Shown in pieces: positions 15,463 to 16,837 of a stretch of DNA of 16,837 nucleotides. Under the pieces are notes generated by a model. The model searched no databases and had not been told where the DNA came from. It saw nothing but the letters and a program-made list of their open reading frames with translations. The DNA comes from Planctomycetota bacterium. Its GTDB lineage: Bacteria; Planctomycetota; UBA1135. The position numbers and the translations under genes were made by a program. The stretch lies in contig JAKVCF010000019.1 in NCBI GenBank assembly GCA_022447335.1, positions 1 to 16,837 of the forward strand, read 5' to 3'. How positions within the stretch are numbered: the first letter of the stretch is position 1; every line of letters begins with the position of its first letter.

Positions 15463-16320
15463 ATGTACGCTCGCTGCCTTTCTGCCTCGTTACTTGCCGC
15501 CCTCGGGCTGTCAGTGGGGGCGGGTATGGCGGCTGCGCAAACGCCGACTCCGCTGCCTATTCCAGAGGAGCTTCGGAGCAAGCTCGACAACCAGGTAGGG
15601 ATCGAGGAGAAGCTTGGAGACCGTATTCCCCTTGACCTGAATTTCCGAACTCCAGAGGGGGCGGGCGTCACCTTGGGAGATTACTTCCTGGGCGATGGTC
15701 GGCCGGTGGTGCTTACTTTCAACTACGCCGATTGTCCGTCGCTTTGTATCACTCAGCTCGACGGTTTGGCGCAAACCATGGCCGACGTGAAGGGTTGGTC
15801 GCTGGGCGACAACTACCGGGTAATCACGATCGGACTCGACCCGACCGAAACTCCCGAGCGCACAGCTGCAGTGCGTGACCGCATGGCGGGGTTCTATGCC
15901 CCACTGTCTGAGTCGCCCACCGAGTGGGCGTTTCTCACTGGCTCTGCCGAAGATGTGCAGGCCGTCGCGGACGCCGTTGGCTTCCGCTATACCTACGACG
16001 AATCGTCTGGCCAGTATCTGCACGGCGCCTCGCTGATGTTGATCACGCCGGATGGCCGAGTGGCTCGCTATCTCAGCGGTCTACGCTTTCCAGGCCAGAC
16101 CTTCCGCTTGGCGTTAGCTGAAACTGCGGATGGTTCGCTTCGCTCTACTACCGATAAGGTCCTCTTGTTCTGTTTCGCCTTCGATCCGACGGGGAACAGT
16201 TACGTGCTCGCTGCGTGGAACTTCACGCGGCTCTTCCTCGCAGTATTTGCACTGGCCCTCGGTGCCTGGTTGCTGCGAATGTTCCGCCAGGGTCGTCGAC
16301 CCTCTGCGCTTGAAGCATGA
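15463..16320 (+). CDS. Sco1/SenC-family copper chaperone with C-terminal membrane anchor
   Basis: Sco proteins deliver copper to, or reduce, the CuA site of cytochrome oxidase subunit II. This 285-aa protein has a cleavable-looking signal peptide (residues 1-25, ending AAA-Q), then a thioredoxin-like fold. The copper site is C91-x3-C95 (CPSLC) plus H187 (GQYLHGASLML), and all three ligands are present. DLNFRTPEGAGVTLGDYF and ITIGLDPTETPE are typical flanking elements. Unlike mitochondrial Sco1 it has a C-terminal membrane helix (about 253-274) after a conserved FCFAFDP segment. I recall this arrangement from Sco-like proteins in ACIII-oxidase operons. Its stop overlaps the coxB start by 4 bp (ATGA), matching its client. 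Confidence 0.92.
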   Translation: MYARCLSASLLAALGLSVGAGMAAAQTPTPLPIPEELRSKLDNQVGIEEKLGDRIPLDLNFRTPEGAGVTLGDYFLGDGRPVVLTFNYADCPSLCITQLDGLAQTMADVKGWSLGDNYRVITIGLDPTETPERTAAVRDRMAGFYAPLSESPTEWAFLTGSAEDVQAVADAVGFRYTYDESSGQYLHGASLMLITPDGRVARYLSGLRFPGQTFRLALAETADGSLRSTTDKVLLFCFAFDPTGNSYVLAAWNFTRLFLAVFALALGAWLLRMFRQGRRPSALEA

Positions 16321-16837
16321 TCCATCTCGTGCCGAACCTGCTCGCTATCTTGCAGAGCCCCTCGGAGCAAACTCCTGAGGGTAGCCTGTTCTTCCCCCCG
16401 AAGGCTTCGAACTTCGCTGCGGAAGCTGACTGGCTATACAACTTCATTTTCTGGGTTTCCGTCGTTGCGTTCTTCCTAATAATCGCAGCGACAGCCTACT
16501 TGGTGATGCGCTATCGGAAGGGCGTTTCGCCAGAGCCTCAGCCTAGCCCGAGTCATAGCGCCAAACTGGAGGTCATTTGGTCGGTCATCCCGTCGATCTT
16601 TATGGTGGTCATGTTCTGGAAGGGGTTCGAGCTTTTTGTTGACTACCGCAAGGTGCCAGCTGGCGCGTATCAGATTCAGGTTACTGGGGTAAAGTGGAAC
16701 TGGAGTTTCCGCTATCCGACAGGCGCGGAGACGTCTGATTTGCATGTGCCAATGGGCGAGCCTGTTGAACTGCTCATTACGTCCAAGGACGTGTTACACA
16801 GCGTATTTATTCCTGCGTTTCGCGTTAAGCAGGATGC
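16317..16837 (+). CDS. coxB: cytochrome c oxidase subunit II, 3' end outside the window
   Basis: Subunit II accepts electrons from cytochrome c at its CuA centre. The ATG at 16317 overlaps the sco stop as ATGA; 173 codons are visible before the edge. Two membrane helices (about 39-64 and 84-107) form the usual hairpin, with the conserved KLEVIWSVIPSIF segment in the second. The periplasmic cupredoxin domain begins with VTGVKWNWSFRYP, the aromatic electron-entry region, and continues to the first CuA ligand, H161, in DVLHSVFIPAFRVKQD. The Cys ligands, the second His and any C-terminal cytochrome c domain lie beyond the window. The N-terminus has no clear cleavable signal peptide. Subunits I and III probably follow. 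Confidence 0.94.
   Translation, partial: MIHLVPNLLAILQSPSEQTPEGSLFFPPKASNFAAEADWLYNFIFWVSVVAFFLIIAATAYLVMRYRKGVSPEPQPSPSHSAKLEVIWSVIPSIFMVVMFWKGFELFVDYRKVPAGAYQIQVTGVKWNWSFRYPTGAETSDLHVPMGEPVELLITSKDVLHSVFIPAFRVKQD

Noticed and set aside
1..16837. tRNA, rRNA, CRISPR array, insertion sequence or prophage signatures
   Set aside because: I saw no cloverleaf-like, spaced-repeat, transposase or integrase sequence by eye; the window is compact operon DNA on one strand.

Overview
This is a bacterial chromosomal segment, moderately GC-rich and almost fully coding. Every gene is on the + strand. The content points to an aerobic, respiring Gram-negative bacterium: an alternative complex III (ACIII) operon leads into a cytochrome c oxidase cluster. 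Gene order and protein flavour recall Myxococcota and other lineages that use ACIII instead of the bc1 complex. I cannot fix the phylum from sequence alone.

Region 1 (2-988) is the body of a sigma-70 factor. Its reading frame runs off the left edge, so the ATG at 44 is internal. A cysteine pair-of-pairs sits between regions 1.2 and 2. Region 2 (989-1196) is a regulatory gap with a weak terminator candidate, a perfect 9-bp dyad, a 9-bp tandem repeat and a consensus TATAAT just before lipA.

Region 3 (1197-7028) is a lipoate/2-oxoacid dehydrogenase block: lipA, E1-alpha, E1-beta, E2 with two lipoyl domains, then a second, divergent E1-alpha. LipA makes the cofactor that the E2 beside it carries. 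No E3 and no lipB are in the window. A rho-independent terminator candidate follows at 7046-7069.

Region 4 (7222-16837) is the respiratory operon: actA (pentaheme cytochrome), actB (Fe-S/molybdopterin-like fusion), actC, a fused actD-actE carrying an extra cytochrome c domain, actF, an 89-aa membrane protein, a Sco-type copper chaperone, and the 5' part of coxB cut by the right edge. Genes overlap by 4-13 bp or lie 3-12 bp apart, and several have strong Shine-Dalgarno sequences. ACIII would oxidise quinol and pass electrons through the cytochrome domains to the CuA oxidase, whose copper site the Sco protein would help build.

Nothing here is clearly a wholly new system. The most unusual points are the ActD-ActE-cytochrome c triple-domain protein, the orphan second E1-alpha with altered cofactor-site residues, and the cysteine motif in the sigma factor.
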